Shown one piece after another: positions 25,960 through 34,523 of a DNA stretch of 64,000 nucleotides. The stretch covers positions 496,001-560,000 of the forward strand of contig CP143259.1 of assembly GCA_036321625.1 (NCBI GenBank), given 5' to 3'. Under the pieces are notes generated by a model. That model had not been told where the DNA came from and did no database searches. It was given only the letters and a program-made list of their open reading frames with translations. Numbering within the stretch: position 1 is the stretch's first letter; each line of letters opens with the position of its first letter. The translations under genes were made by a program, and so were the position numbers. The stretch is from Peptoniphilaceae bacterium AMB_02. GTDB lineage: Bacteria > Bacillota > Clostridia > Tissierellales > Peptoniphilaceae.

Positions 25960-27786
25960 ATGAGAGATAAAAAACTTTGGCTATTGTTACTTCTGGATGC
26001 CTTCATAATTAATGCGAATTATATTATAGCATTATTGCTTAGATTTGAGATGCAATTGCCGCAATTCTATGTTGAAGTGTATACGAAGGAAGTTTTGATA
26101 ATAACGGCAATCAAGATAATAGCTTTTATTTTGTTTAAGTTATACAGTGCTATATGGAGATATGCCTCCGTTAACGAACTCCTAAATATATTGGGAGCAG
26201 TTTTGTTGTCCAATTTATTATCAACACTTTATCTATTAGGAACTGCATCCACACTTCCAAGAAGTATATATCCTATAGTTTTAATCCTTGATACGATACT
26301 CATAGGTGGTATAAGATTGGTGCCCAAGATTATAAGAGCTAAAGAGGTAGGCTCCAAACTCGATGCCAATCTTAAGAGAACTCTTATAGTCGGTGCAGGA
26401 GAATCCGGACTAATGGTTCTTAGGGAGTTAAAAAAACATCCTGAACTTGGAAATGTGACAATTGCCTTTGTAGATGATGATCCTGCTAAGTATAAGAGAA
26501 CTATTGACGGAGTTCAGGTTGCAGGAAACAGAAATGATATTCCTGAACTTACTAAAAAACTAAAGATAGATGAAATAATAGTAGCAATGCCATCGGCGAA
26601 AAACGAAGATCAAAAAAAGATATTGGACATATGCTCTAGGACTTCCACAAAGGTCAGGATTGTTCCGGGAGTCTATGAGATGATTGACGATAAGATAGAG
26701 CTTAAAGATATTAGAGATATAGAGATAGACGACCTTTTAGGCAGAGATGAAATCAAGCTTAATACCTCGGAACTCAGTGAATTCATAAATGGCAAGGTAG
26801 TTCTGGTCACGGGTGGAGGAGGCTCAATCGGTTCTGAGTTATGCCGTCAGGTAGTAAAGTATAATCCTAAACAGTTATTAATCCTGGACATTTACGAAAA
26901 TACGACTTATGATATCCAAAACGAAATACGCAGAGAGTATCCGGAACTGGATATGAGGGTATTTATTGAGTCTGTAAGGGACAGGCAGAGACTGGATGCA
27001 ATATTTAGTGAGTATAGGCCACAAATAATCTTTCATGCCGCGGCTCACAAGCATGTCCCTCTAATGGAAGGCAGTCCTGAATCGGCTGTAAAGAATAATG
27101 TATTTGGTACTTTGAATGTCGTTTTGGAAGCGGACCATTATGATGTCGAGAAGTTTGTATTGATATCGACTGATAAGGCTGTAAATCCAACGAATATTAT
27201 GGGAGCAACAAAGAGAATCTGTGAGATGATAATCCAGTCATTCAACAGGATTTCCAAAACCGATTATGTTGCTGTTAGATTTGGCAATGTTCTTGGTTCT
27301 CATGGATCGGTTATACCGCTGTTTTTAAATCAAATAAATAAGGGCGGTCCTGTAACTGTAACTGATGAGAGAATTATAAGGTATTTCATGTCTATTCCTG
27401 AAGCGACTCAGCTTGTTCTTCAAGCCGGGGCAATCGCAAAGGGTGGAGAGATTTTTGTCCTGGACATGGGAGAACCTGTCAAGATTATTGATTTAGCCGA
27501 AAAGCTTATTAGACTTCACGGTCATGAACCTTACAAAGAGATAGATATTGAGATTATTGGGCTTAGACCGGGGGAGAAGCTATTCGAAGAGCTGCTTCTA
27601 AATATGGATCTAGTAGACAAGACTGAATACGAAAGGATTTTTGTTGAGAAACCGACTATTATTGATTTCCATGAGTTGGAGGCGAAGCTAGTTCCTCTAA
27701 TGGATTCAACTAAGACGAATGATAGGGATAAGATCGTTGAGGAACTGAGGAAGATAGTTCCGACATTTGATAATTATGTACCATAG
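25960..27786 (+). CDS. Membrane-bound nucleotide-sugar 4,6-dehydratase (CapD/WbpM/PglF type)
   Basis: A 608-aa protein with four N-terminal membrane helices (about 1-110), a CoA-binding-like Rossmann segment (VGAGESG, around 146) and a C-terminal SDR domain with VTGGGGSIGSELCRQ (around 284). The active-site segment STDKAVNPTNIMGATKR has Met in place of the usual Tyr, the hallmark of WbpM/PglF-type C6-dehydratases. It converts UDP-GlcNAc to a UDP-4-keto-6-deoxy sugar. The product is the natural substrate of the first aminotransferase (18925-20115). Confidence 0.9.
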   Translation: MRDKKLWLLLLLDAFIINANYIIALLLRFEMQLPQFYVEVYTKEVLIITAIKIIAFILFKLYSAIWRYASVNELLNILGAVLLSNLLSTLYLLGTASTLPRSIYPIVLILDTILIGGIRLVPKIIRAKEVGSKLDANLKRTLIVGAGESGLMVLRELKKHPELGNVTIAFVDDDPAKYKRTIDGVQVAGNRNDIPELTKKLKIDEIIVAMPSAKNEDQKKILDICSRTSTKVRIVPGVYEMIDDKIELKDIRDIEIDDLLGRDEIKLNTSELSEFINGKVVLVTGGGGSIGSELCRQVVKYNPKQLLILDIYENTTYDIQNEIRREYPELDMRVFIESVRDRQRLDAIFSEYRPQIIFHAAAHKHVPLMEGSPESAVKNNVFGTLNVVLEADHYDVEKFVLISTDKAVNPTNIMGATKRICEMIIQSFNRISKTDYVAVRFGNVLGSHGSVIPLFLNQINKGGPVTVTDERIIRYFMSIPEATQLVLQAGAIAKGGEIFVLDMGEPVKIIDLAEKLIRLHGHEPYKEIDIEIIGLRPGEKLFEELLLNMDLVDKTEYERIFVEKPTIIDFHELEAKLVPLMDSTKTNDRDKIVEELRKIVPTFDNYVP

Positions 27787-27789
27787 ATG

Positions 27790-27913
27790 CTCAAAGTTTT
27801 AAATTTTTCTTCCGTTCCTGGTTTTAAGAAAAAGCCGTTTATAGTTCTTCCGGAGATTACAATACCGCTTCGCTTAAAAGACTGTAATCTAAACCCTACA
27901 GAACAATAAACGG
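27790..27913 (+). repeat. Module B structured repeat, copy B1
   Basis: Opens with GCTCAAAGTTTTAAATTT. It then folds as an outer stem CCGTTTAT (27835-27842) with ATAAACGG (27906-27913) extended by GTTCT/AGAAC, and an inner stem GATTACA (27855-27861) with TGTAATC (27883-27889). The loops AATACCGCTTCGCTT and TAAACCCTAC are conserved between copies while the stems vary. From 27787 to about 28380 the gap is repeat sequence; 28380-28839 is AT-rich with no gene visible. Confidence 0.7.
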
Positions 27914-28124
27914 ATTTTTCTACTAAAACCTTCCAAAGTCAGACAATTTCAAGAACATTTCGTTGGGGGTACTGGAGGTAGCGACGAAGAGATGTCGCTT
28001 TTTTTCTTTTAGAACCCTTCAACTCCTACAACGATTTTTCTTAGCCAAATCCTTCCAAGTCGAATAAATTTAAAATCTTTTCTTTGGATTTACTGAAGGT
28101 AGCGACGAAGAGATGTCGCTTTTT
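27914..28124 (+). repeat. Module A units (two), terminator-like hairpins
   Basis: Two diverged units, each ending in AGCGAC-GAAGAGAT-GTCGCT plus a T-run (27980-28007 and 28101-28124). Each is preceded by a CTTCCAAAGTC-type segment. The hairpins have the shape of Rho-independent terminators. Confidence 0.65.
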
Positions 28125-28126
28125 CC

Positions 28127-28235
28127 GGCTCCATCTTTTGGCAGTCGAATTCACGCCAATCACTACGTTCTTGGGAATTCTTTGCATGAAACCTACCTAA
28201 ATTTCGAAGAGCATCTCAATTGGTTAGGTTGGTAA
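28127..28235 (+). repeat. Module C repeat, copy 1 (109 bp)
   Basis: Differs from 36484-36592 by a single base. It contains inverted GAATTC pairs and ACCTACCTAA with TTAGGTTGGT, so two hairpins are possible. Confidence 0.75.
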
Positions 28236-28273
28236 GGGAGCTGTCAACTCGGTTGACTGAGGGAGAGATATAC
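28236..28273 (+). repeat. Module D hairpin repeat, copy D1
   Basis: GGGAG, then GTCAAC (28243-28248) with GTTGAC (28252-28257), then GAGGGAGAGATATAC. Compare D2 (36593-36630) and D3 (3807-3870). Confidence 0.7.
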
Positions 28274-28280
28274 AATAAAA

Positions 28281-28378
28281 AATTCGAAGAATTCTACTGC
28301 TATATTTTGAACTCACAACTGAACCCACACGACCATCCAACTCACCCACACGACCATCCAACTCACCCCACACGACTA
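28281..28378 (+). repeat. Module E repeat with short CCACACGACCATCCAACTCA tandem units
   Basis: The AATTCGAAGAATTCTACTGC edge is followed by about 2.5 copies of a 20-21 bp unit. It is the inverted counterpart of 3995-4100. Confidence 0.65.
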
Positions 28379-28839
28379 TCTGTAAATGATACAATTAAAA
28401 TGTACATTAATGATTAAATAAAAATGTACAATTTAAACAAAGTTAGTAAATTGGAAAAAGAGAAGAAAAATATATGACATATACACAAATTTTTTAGAGC
28501 TAAGATTTTACAAACAGTTAATAATTGTTATGATAAGATTTAACATGAATAATCCAATTCATGATACTTTATAAACAATATTATGACGTATTACTATTAA
28601 AGTACAATATAATAAAATAAGTGGTGAATGTTAAAATTATAAGGTTTATTACATTATTGTGAAATATTTAAAACTCATATAAAATTTCAACAATTATCGA
28701 AAAAACTGTAACCTTTTTGTAAATAATTCGGTTTATGGTATTCAAATATACTGTTCTTTGTGGTAGAATATAGGTAGTCAACAAACATAACATTTAAAAT
28801 TTACTTAATTATTACTTAATTATATAGAGGAGTTGTAAG

Positions 28840-29895
28840 ATGAGCAGGAGAAGGGTTGTTAATAGGAGAAGACGTGCGGCTATTAGACGAAGAAACAGAA
28901 ATAGGATAGTCGTATTTTCTTTGGTCATGGTTTTATCGGTTGTTGGGGTTTTTTCAATGGTCAAGAAGCTTCCATTTTTCAAGAAGGATGTAGCTGTTCT
29001 TGAACAGAGAAAAGATGTTGGTGGAGACGCAACTGTCAAGACGGAGAATCAAGAGACAGTCGAGAAAGTTTCTGAAGAAGATAAAACGGATATTACTAAA
29101 AAACTTAATAATAATAACTCTGAAGATTTAAAGCAAGTCGTTAAGATGACTGAGTCAACAAAGGATAGATTTACTGATAAGCTTCAAAAGATTTACAAGA
29201 CAGTAGGGGCTACAGTTGTTTACAGCTCAACTAATGAAAGTAGTACTGTGGTTACCGAAATCCCGATGGGAGATTACTTAGAGTCTTATGGTAGTGAAAA
29301 TGGTTGGGTAAAGGTAAATTATCAAAATCAAGACGGTTATGTAAAGCTTGAAAATGTAACAAAAATTGAAGATGAAAAGATGTTTAAAGTAGTAGACGGT
29401 GTTCTTATAGTTAATAGAGAATACAGAGTTCCAGAAGATTTTAATCCTGGTCTTAAGTTAGAGGCTAAGCAGTCTTATGAACTAATGAGAGATGAGATGA
29501 GAAGAGACGGTCTGGATATTAAGATTATCTCCGATTATAGAAGCTATGACGAGCAAAGAAGAGTCTATGATTCAAGCGTTGAAGGTTATGGAAAAGAGGC
29601 CGCTGATGAGATGACTTCTCTACCGGGACACAGTGAACATCAAACCGGTTATGCATTTGATTTTTGGACAAATGATGATACAGTTACTATAGATGATTCT
29701 TTTGACGATACTGCGGAGGCTGAATGGCTAGCTAAAAATGCTTACAAATATGGTTTCATTTTAAGATATCCAAGAGGTAAGGAAGCTATTACAGGATATA
29801 AGTATGAATCATGGCATTATAGATTTGTTGGACCTGAGCTTGCTAAAAAAGTTTTTGAGTCAGGTTTAACATTAGAAGAATATTTTGGTCTATAA
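28840..29895 (+). CDS. D-alanyl-D-alanine carboxypeptidase, VanY/M15B family, with SH3 domain
   Basis: A 351-aa membrane-anchored cell-wall enzyme. It has a very Arg-rich cytoplasmic start (residues 1-23), one membrane helix (about 24-43), a charged linker, an SH3b domain (about 124-178; VVYSSTNES...NGWVKVNYQNQDGYVKL) and the M15B catalytic domain. Zinc and catalytic motifs are SDYRSYDEQ, SLPGHSEHQTGYAFDFW and WHYRFVG. It trims the terminal D-Ala of peptidoglycan stem peptides. The wide AT-rich upstream gap should hold its own promoter, and a terminator follows. Confidence 0.9.
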   Translation: MSRRRVVNRRRRAAIRRRNRNRIVVFSLVMVLSVVGVFSMVKKLPFFKKDVAVLEQRKDVGGDATVKTENQETVEKVSEEDKTDITKKLNNNNSEDLKQVVKMTESTKDRFTDKLQKIYKTVGATVVYSSTNESSTVVTEIPMGDYLESYGSENGWVKVNYQNQDGYVKLENVTKIEDEKMFKVVDGVLIVNREYRVPEDFNPGLKLEAKQSYELMRDEMRRDGLDIKIISDYRSYDEQRRVYDSSVEGYGKEAADEMTSLPGHSEHQTGYAFDFWTNDDTVTIDDSFDDTAEAEWLAKNAYKYGFILRYPRGKEAITGYKYESWHYRFVGPELAKKVFESGLTLEEYFGL

Positions 29896-29901
29896 GAATA
29901 C

Positions 29902-29938
29902 AAAATCGTTGTGAAGTAATTCGCAGCGATTTTTTTTA
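29902..29938 (+). terminator. Rho-independent terminator
   Basis: AAAATCGTTGTG with CGCAGCGATTTT (G-T pairs) around AAGTAATT, then a T8 tract. Confidence 0.75.
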
Positions 29939-30161
29939 TTTAAGTCTCTTTTTTCATTTCCTAGATTTCTTTTTTAGTTCACAATCTCTTATTCAAGACA
30001 ATAGAGTTAATTCTTTTGAATTAATTTAATAGATTAAGGATTTTTCTAATAAGGTCTCTAAAACTAAAGTCAAATTTTCAGATATGTGCAAAAGAATGAA
30101 TACATGTGATATTACTTTTTTTATTTATGATATAATGGTATAGATTTTAAAAGGAGTTTTT

Positions 30162-32522
30162 ATGGAGAATATTATTAGGATTTCCGTCAGAAACCTAATT
30201 GAGTTCGTAATGAGAAGTGGAGATATTGATACTTCATATGTTTCTCAAGATAGAGCTGTCCAAGGGATTATGGCGCATAAAAAGTTGCAAAGTGAATATG
30301 AAGGAAATTACGATAGTGAGTTCTTTTTAAGAAATGAGACAGAGATTGAGGGGATGAAGTTTATCGTCGAAGGTAGGGCTGATGGAGTAATAACAGAGGA
30401 CGATTTTATAATTTTAGACGAGATAAAGAGTACTACCAGAGATCTTGAGACTTTGACAGAGGATTTCAGTCAGCTTCATTGGGCTCAGGTTATGTGCTAC
30501 GCCTATTTTTATACAAAAGCTTATAATGTGGACATGCTTGGTGTTCAGTTGTCTTATTACAATATTGAAGATGAGGAAACTAAAAGGTTTAGAAAGACTT
30601 TCACTTCTATTGAGCTTTGGGATTTTTACAGTAGATTACTGCTCGAGTACTTGGATTTCAGTAAGAAGCTATTGGAATGGAGAAATGCAAGAAATGATTC
30701 GATAACTGATTTAGGGTTTCCCTTCGGTTCATATAGAAAAGGTCAAAGAGAGATGGCTGTTGCAGTTTATAAGACGATTATCGACTCCGAAAAACTCTTT
30801 ATAGAAGCTCCTACGGGTATCGGCAAGACTATGTCTGCGGTGTTTCCATCAGTTAAAGCCATTGGAGAATCACTGGTGGATAAATTGTTTTATCTGACAG
30901 CGAGATCTACTACCAAGGCTGCTTGTAATAATGCACTCGATTTACTGATAGATGCCGGTTTGAAAATTAAAGCGGTAACTTTTACGGCTAAAGAAAAGTC
31001 CTGTATAAATGATGTGGTTAAGTGTAATCCTAAGGATTGTCCATATGCAAAGGGTCACTTTGATAGAGTTAATGATGCAATTATTGATATATTGGATAAT
31101 GAACAGCTTATCGATTTTGAAATTATTAGAAAATATAGTTTAAAGCATGAAGTTTGCCCGTTTGAGACTCAGCTCGATTTGGGAATATACTCCGATGTGG
31201 TGGTTTGTGACTACAATTATGCTTTTGATCCAAGGGTCTATTTAAGGAGGTTTTTCGACAGTCCGACTGATAGAGTTCTATTTTTAGTAGATGAAGCGCA
31301 TAATCTGATAGACAGAGGAAGAGAGATGTTTTCTCAGGAGTTACAATCTGCGAAACTGCTTGAGATAATTGAATCTTTTACAGGTGAGTACTTGCCAATA
31401 AGGAAAGCTATATCCAGATTATTAAATAAAATTGAGAGTTATAGGCCTTATTTGGATGATTTGGGAAATTATTGCAAGACGGAAGAGCCTGAGGATATCT
31501 ATTTTAGTATAAAAACTTTAACTTCCAGAATGGATGCATTTTTAGCGGAGGAGAAGGATGCGGAGCATTATGAAACCATCCTAAATCTTTATTTTGAATT
31601 GCAGTCCTATCTTAGAATTTCGGAGTTATATGATGAGTCCTTCAGAGCGGTGTTCACATTGGATGATACTGAGATGATGGTTGTAAAATTACTATGCATC
31701 GATACTTCATCTCTTTTTAAGGAGATTTTAAAAAGGGCAAGGTCATCTGTTTTCTTTTCTGCTACACTTACTCCCATGGATTTTTATGCTGAGCTATTAG
31801 GTGGAGATGAAAATTCCTATAAGTATCATTTGGACTCTCCATTTGCTAAAGAAAATCTTTTTATTGGGGCCATGGCTACTATTTCGACCAAGTATAAAGA
31901 CAGACAAAGATCAGTTGAACAGATCTCAGAAACTATTAGAAGATTTATAAGCAAAAAGAAAGGAAATTATTTAATCTTCTTTCCTTCTTATATCTATATG
32001 GATATGGTATATACTGATTTCGCAGGCAAGAATGAGGATTTGGATATTATAGCTCAAAACAGAAGCATGACTGAGGATGATCGAGATGAATTTATTGCAA
32101 GTTTCGACGATGCCGAAAATAGAATCGGGTTCGCAGTACTTGGCGGAGTTTTTACGGAGGGAATAGATTTAGCAGGTGACAGGTTAATAGGTTCAATTAT
32201 AGTATCAGTAGGACTTCCCGGAATTGGATTTGAAAGGGATGTAATTAAAGAATATTTCAATGAGATAAAGGGTATGGGTTTTGAGTACGCGTACCAGTAT
32301 CCGGGGATGAATAAAGTTCTACAGGCTGCCGGTAGGGTTATCAGGACGGAAGATGATAGAGGGGCTGTTCTACTGATAGATGACAGGTTTACCAAAAAGT
32401 ATTATAGAAAATTAATGCCAAAACATTGGTCGCATATTATTAATTACTATGATTTGGATTCTGTCGATGAAAATTTAAGTGAGTTTTGGATCAAGAATTC
32501 AAAAATAAGTAAAGAAGTTTGA
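30162..32522 (+). CDS. XPD/DinG-like superfamily 2 helicase with N-terminal PD-(D/E)XK-like domain
   Basis: A 786-aa protein. The N-terminal 170 residues look like a Cas4/RecB-type nuclease fold: FIVEGRADGVI, then FIILDEIKSTT (D-x(n)-E-x-K) and a QVMCYAYFY helix. The helicase part has the Q-like FPFGSYRKGQREM, Walker A APTGIGKTMSA (about 216-226), four cysteines between motifs Ia and II (KSC, VKC, DCPYA, VCPFE) suggesting an XPD-type Fe-S cluster, VDEAHNL (DEAH box) and a C-terminal QAAGRVIRTEDD. It probably unwinds DNA with 5'-3' polarity in repair. Single gene with its own AAGGAG site. Confidence 0.88.
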   Translation: MENIIRISVRNLIEFVMRSGDIDTSYVSQDRAVQGIMAHKKLQSEYEGNYDSEFFLRNETEIEGMKFIVEGRADGVITEDDFIILDEIKSTTRDLETLTEDFSQLHWAQVMCYAYFYTKAYNVDMLGVQLSYYNIEDEETKRFRKTFTSIELWDFYSRLLLEYLDFSKKLLEWRNARNDSITDLGFPFGSYRKGQREMAVAVYKTIIDSEKLFIEAPTGIGKTMSAVFPSVKAIGESLVDKLFYLTARSTTKAACNNALDLLIDAGLKIKAVTFTAKEKSCINDVVKCNPKDCPYAKGHFDRVNDAIIDILDNEQLIDFEIIRKYSLKHEVCPFETQLDLGIYSDVVVCDYNYAFDPRVYLRRFFDSPTDRVLFLVDEAHNLIDRGREMFSQELQSAKLLEIIESFTGEYLPIRKAISRLLNKIESYRPYLDDLGNYCKTEEPEDIYFSIKTLTSRMDAFLAEEKDAEHYETILNLYFELQSYLRISELYDESFRAVFTLDDTEMMVVKLLCIDTSSLFKEILKRARSSVFFSATLTPMDFYAELLGGDENSYKYHLDSPFAKENLFIGAMATISTKYKDRQRSVEQISETIRRFISKKKGNYLIFFPSYIYMDMVYTDFAGKNEDLDIIAQNRSMTEDDRDEFIASFDDAENRIGFAVLGGVFTEGIDLAGDRLIGSIIVSVGLPGIGFERDVIKEYFNEIKGMGFEYAYQYPGMNKVLQAAGRVIRTEDDRGAVLLIDDRFTKKYYRKLMPKHWSHIINYYDLDSVDENLSEFWIKNSKISKEV

Positions 32523-32580
32523 ATTAGGGTGAATGAATGTTAGTTTTTTATACAGGTATGCTATTACTCTAATTGATAAA

Positions 32581-32609
32581 TTGACAATTTAACTATAAAC
32601 TGATATTAT
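32581..32609 (+). promoter_or_regulatory. Sigma-A promoter of the ABC exporter leader
   Basis: TTGACA (32581-32586), a 17-bp spacer and TATTAT (32604-32609). It would start a transcript near 32616, giving a leader of about 160 nt before the first ABC gene. Confidence 0.8.
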
Positions 32610-32640
32610 TATTTTAAAATTATAGAAAGGGGGTATAAAA

Positions 32641-32697
32641 ATGATAGTACTAAATAAATATGAATCAATAAAATACCTCCTCAATTCAAATATATAA
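32641..32697 (+). CDS. Candidate 18-codon leader peptide (attenuation control of ABC exporter)
   Basis: MIVLNKYESIKYLLNSNI, stop TAA followed at once by TAG. It is too short for routine gene calling, but AGAAAGGGGG lies seven bases before the ATG and a clear promoter is upstream. Its last codons form the left arm of a hairpin (32679-32687 with 32700-32708), and a strong terminator follows 33 bp after the stop. Position and layout match the BmrB leader upstream of the bmrCD drug exporter in Bacillus subtilis, although no sequence similarity is claimed. The absence of any repeated amino acid argues for sensing ribosome stalling by a drug rather than amino-acid shortage (inference). Confidence 0.65.
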   Translation: MIVLNKYESIKYLLNSNI

Positions 32698-32757
32698 TAG
32701 AGTTGAGGGAATCTATCCCTTTGTCAGCAACACACCCTGCATTGGGTGTGTTTTTTG
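32679..32757 (+). promoter_or_regulatory. Transcription attenuator of the ABC exporter operon
   Basis: Three possible stems. CCTCAATTC (32679-32687) pairs with GAGTTGAGG (32700-32708) across the leader stop codon. AGGGA pairs with TCCCT, overlapping the first stem. The terminator is ACACACCC (32730-32737) with GGGTGTGT (32744-32751) and a T6 run. A ribosome stalled on the leader would cover the first arm and change the folding. Confidence 0.65.
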
Positions 32758-32777
32758 GTGTGTAAAAGTGAGGTTAT

Positions 32778-34523
32778 ATGTTAAGTATATTTAAAAAAAT
32801 AAAATGGTTTATTGAAACCTATAAGAAGGAGTACGCTATTGGGATGATACTCATTCTTATAAATTATGTCTTGATAATAATTCCCCCTTGGTTATTGGGA
32901 AGGGCTGCAGATTCTATAAGACAAGAGGCAATAGGCTTGACGGAACTATACAGGTATGTGCTTTTAATGGTTCTGGTAATCGCGTTACTATATGCAACTG
33001 CCTATGGTTGGGGTTATTTGCTGTTTAAAGGTTCAGATAGGATTGGTAGAGCTGCTAGGAGGAATGTTGTCAATAAACTTCTAGGTCAGACACCGGTTTT
33101 TTATGAGATAAACAGTACCGGATCTTTAATGGGCAAGGCTACAAATGATGTAAGATCACTACAAGATTTTGCCGGATTTGGAATGATGGCACTTTTAGAT
33201 GCTACTATATACCCGATTGCACTGGTGATAATTATGAGCATAACTGTTTCTTGGAAGCTCACTGCATTAGCTGTTTTGCCACTTCCGCTGGTAGTGGTAA
33301 CGAGTAAATTTATAGGGAATAAGCTCTATAAAGTCTATAATAAAGTGCAGAAGGCATTTGACGGGATGAACGAAGCTGTACTTGAAAATGTCTTGGGTGT
33401 CAGAGTTATCAGGGCTTTTGTTAGGGAACCAAGTGAGGAAAACAGGTTTTCGGAAAAAGCTAAAACTCTATATAAAAGCAATATGGAGCAAGTCAAATGG
33501 GTGGCATTTTTCCCGTTTATTAGTAGAATATTTCCCGGGATAAGCTATGTAATAACATTTCTTTATGGTGCTTATCTTATAAAAACCGGAGCAATAACGA
33601 TAGGTGGTTTAATATCATTTACGGTATATCTAAATATGATTACTTGGCCGATGTTTGCTTTAGGTGATTTTATTAATGTATCGGAGCAAGCATCCGCATC
33701 CATGGATAGAATTCAGGAATTGCTGGATTATAAAGAGGACATGGTCGATGCCGCAGAAGCTGTGCCATACTCGGGGAATGGGGATATAGTATTTAAGAAT
33801 TTTAATTTCAAATATCCCGGATCCACGGATTTGAATCTTTCTGATATTAATCTGGTTATCAAAAATGGAAAAACTCTGGGAGTGGTTGGGAAAATTGGAA
33901 GTGGTAAAACCACACTTTTAAAACAGATACTCAGATTTTATCCAATCGAAAAGGAAACTCTTTTTATCGATGATATCCCTGTAGAAAATTTAAAAACAGA
34001 GTCGATTAGAGAAAAAGTCGGATATGTTCCGCAGCAACATATATTATTCTCGAAATCTGTTAAAGAAAATATTGAACTCGGTAGGGATGACGATTCCGAT
34101 AATGATGTGTTGACTGCAGTGGAAAGTGCAGACTTTAAAAAGGATTTGGAAATTCTTCCAAATGGTTTGGATACCATGGTCGGTGAAAAAGGTGTTGCTC
34201 TTTCGGGAGGTCAAAAACAGAGACTTTCAATCGCAAGAGCTCTTATCAGAGATCCGGAAATCTTGATAATGGATGACTCATTGTCTGCTGTAGATGCAAA
34301 TACAGAGGAAAAAATAATCGAGAATATTAAAAGAGATAGAGTTGGGAGAACAACTATAATTGCTGCCCATAGGCTTTCAGGAATTATGCATGCTGATGAA
34401 ATAATAGTTCTTGAAGAAGGCAAGATAGTAGAAAGAGGTACTCATGAAGAGTTAATTGCTCAAAATGGTTGGTACCATGAACAATTTACAATTCAGCAGC
34501 TGGAGGATCATAATGGAAAGTAG
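32778..34523 (+). CDS. Heterodimeric ABC exporter subunit, BmrC-like (degenerate Walker B)
   Basis: A 581-aa type IV ABC half-transporter with six N-terminal membrane helices (to about 320) and a C-terminal ATPase. Walker A is GKIGSGKTT and the signature LSGGQKQRLS is canonical. Walker B reads ILIMDDSLSAVD, with Asp in place of the catalytic Glu. In heterodimeric exporters such as BmrCD and TM287/288, exactly this subunit contributes the degenerate site while lending its LSGGQ to the partner's active site. Probably a drug or lipid exporter. It overlaps the next gene by 11 bases. Confidence 0.88.
   Translation: MLSIFKKIKWFIETYKKEYAIGMILILINYVLIIIPPWLLGRAADSIRQEAIGLTELYRYVLLMVLVIALLYATAYGWGYLLFKGSDRIGRAARRNVVNKLLGQTPVFYEINSTGSLMGKATNDVRSLQDFAGFGMMALLDATIYPIALVIIMSITVSWKLTALAVLPLPLVVVTSKFIGNKLYKVYNKVQKAFDGMNEAVLENVLGVRVIRAFVREPSEENRFSEKAKTLYKSNMEQVKWVAFFPFISRIFPGISYVITFLYGAYLIKTGAITIGGLISFTVYLNMITWPMFALGDFINVSEQASASMDRIQELLDYKEDMVDAAEAVPYSGNGDIVFKNFNFKYPGSTDLNLSDINLVIKNGKTLGVVGKIGSGKTTLLKQILRFYPIEKETLFIDDIPVENLKTESIREKVGYVPQQHILFSKSVKENIELGRDDDSDNDVLTAVESADFKKDLEILPNGLDTMVGEKGVALSGGQKQRLSIARALIRDPEILIMDDSLSAVDANTEEKIIENIKRDRVGRTTIIAAHRLSGIMHADEIIVLEEGKIVERGTHEELIAQNGWYHEQFTIQQLEDHNGK

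Noticed and set aside
28220-28417. A 65-codon open frame between 27.8 and 28.8 kb
   Set aside because: It lies entirely in repeat modules C, D and E. Its repeated HDHPTHP residues come from the short tandem units, and no ribosome site precedes it.
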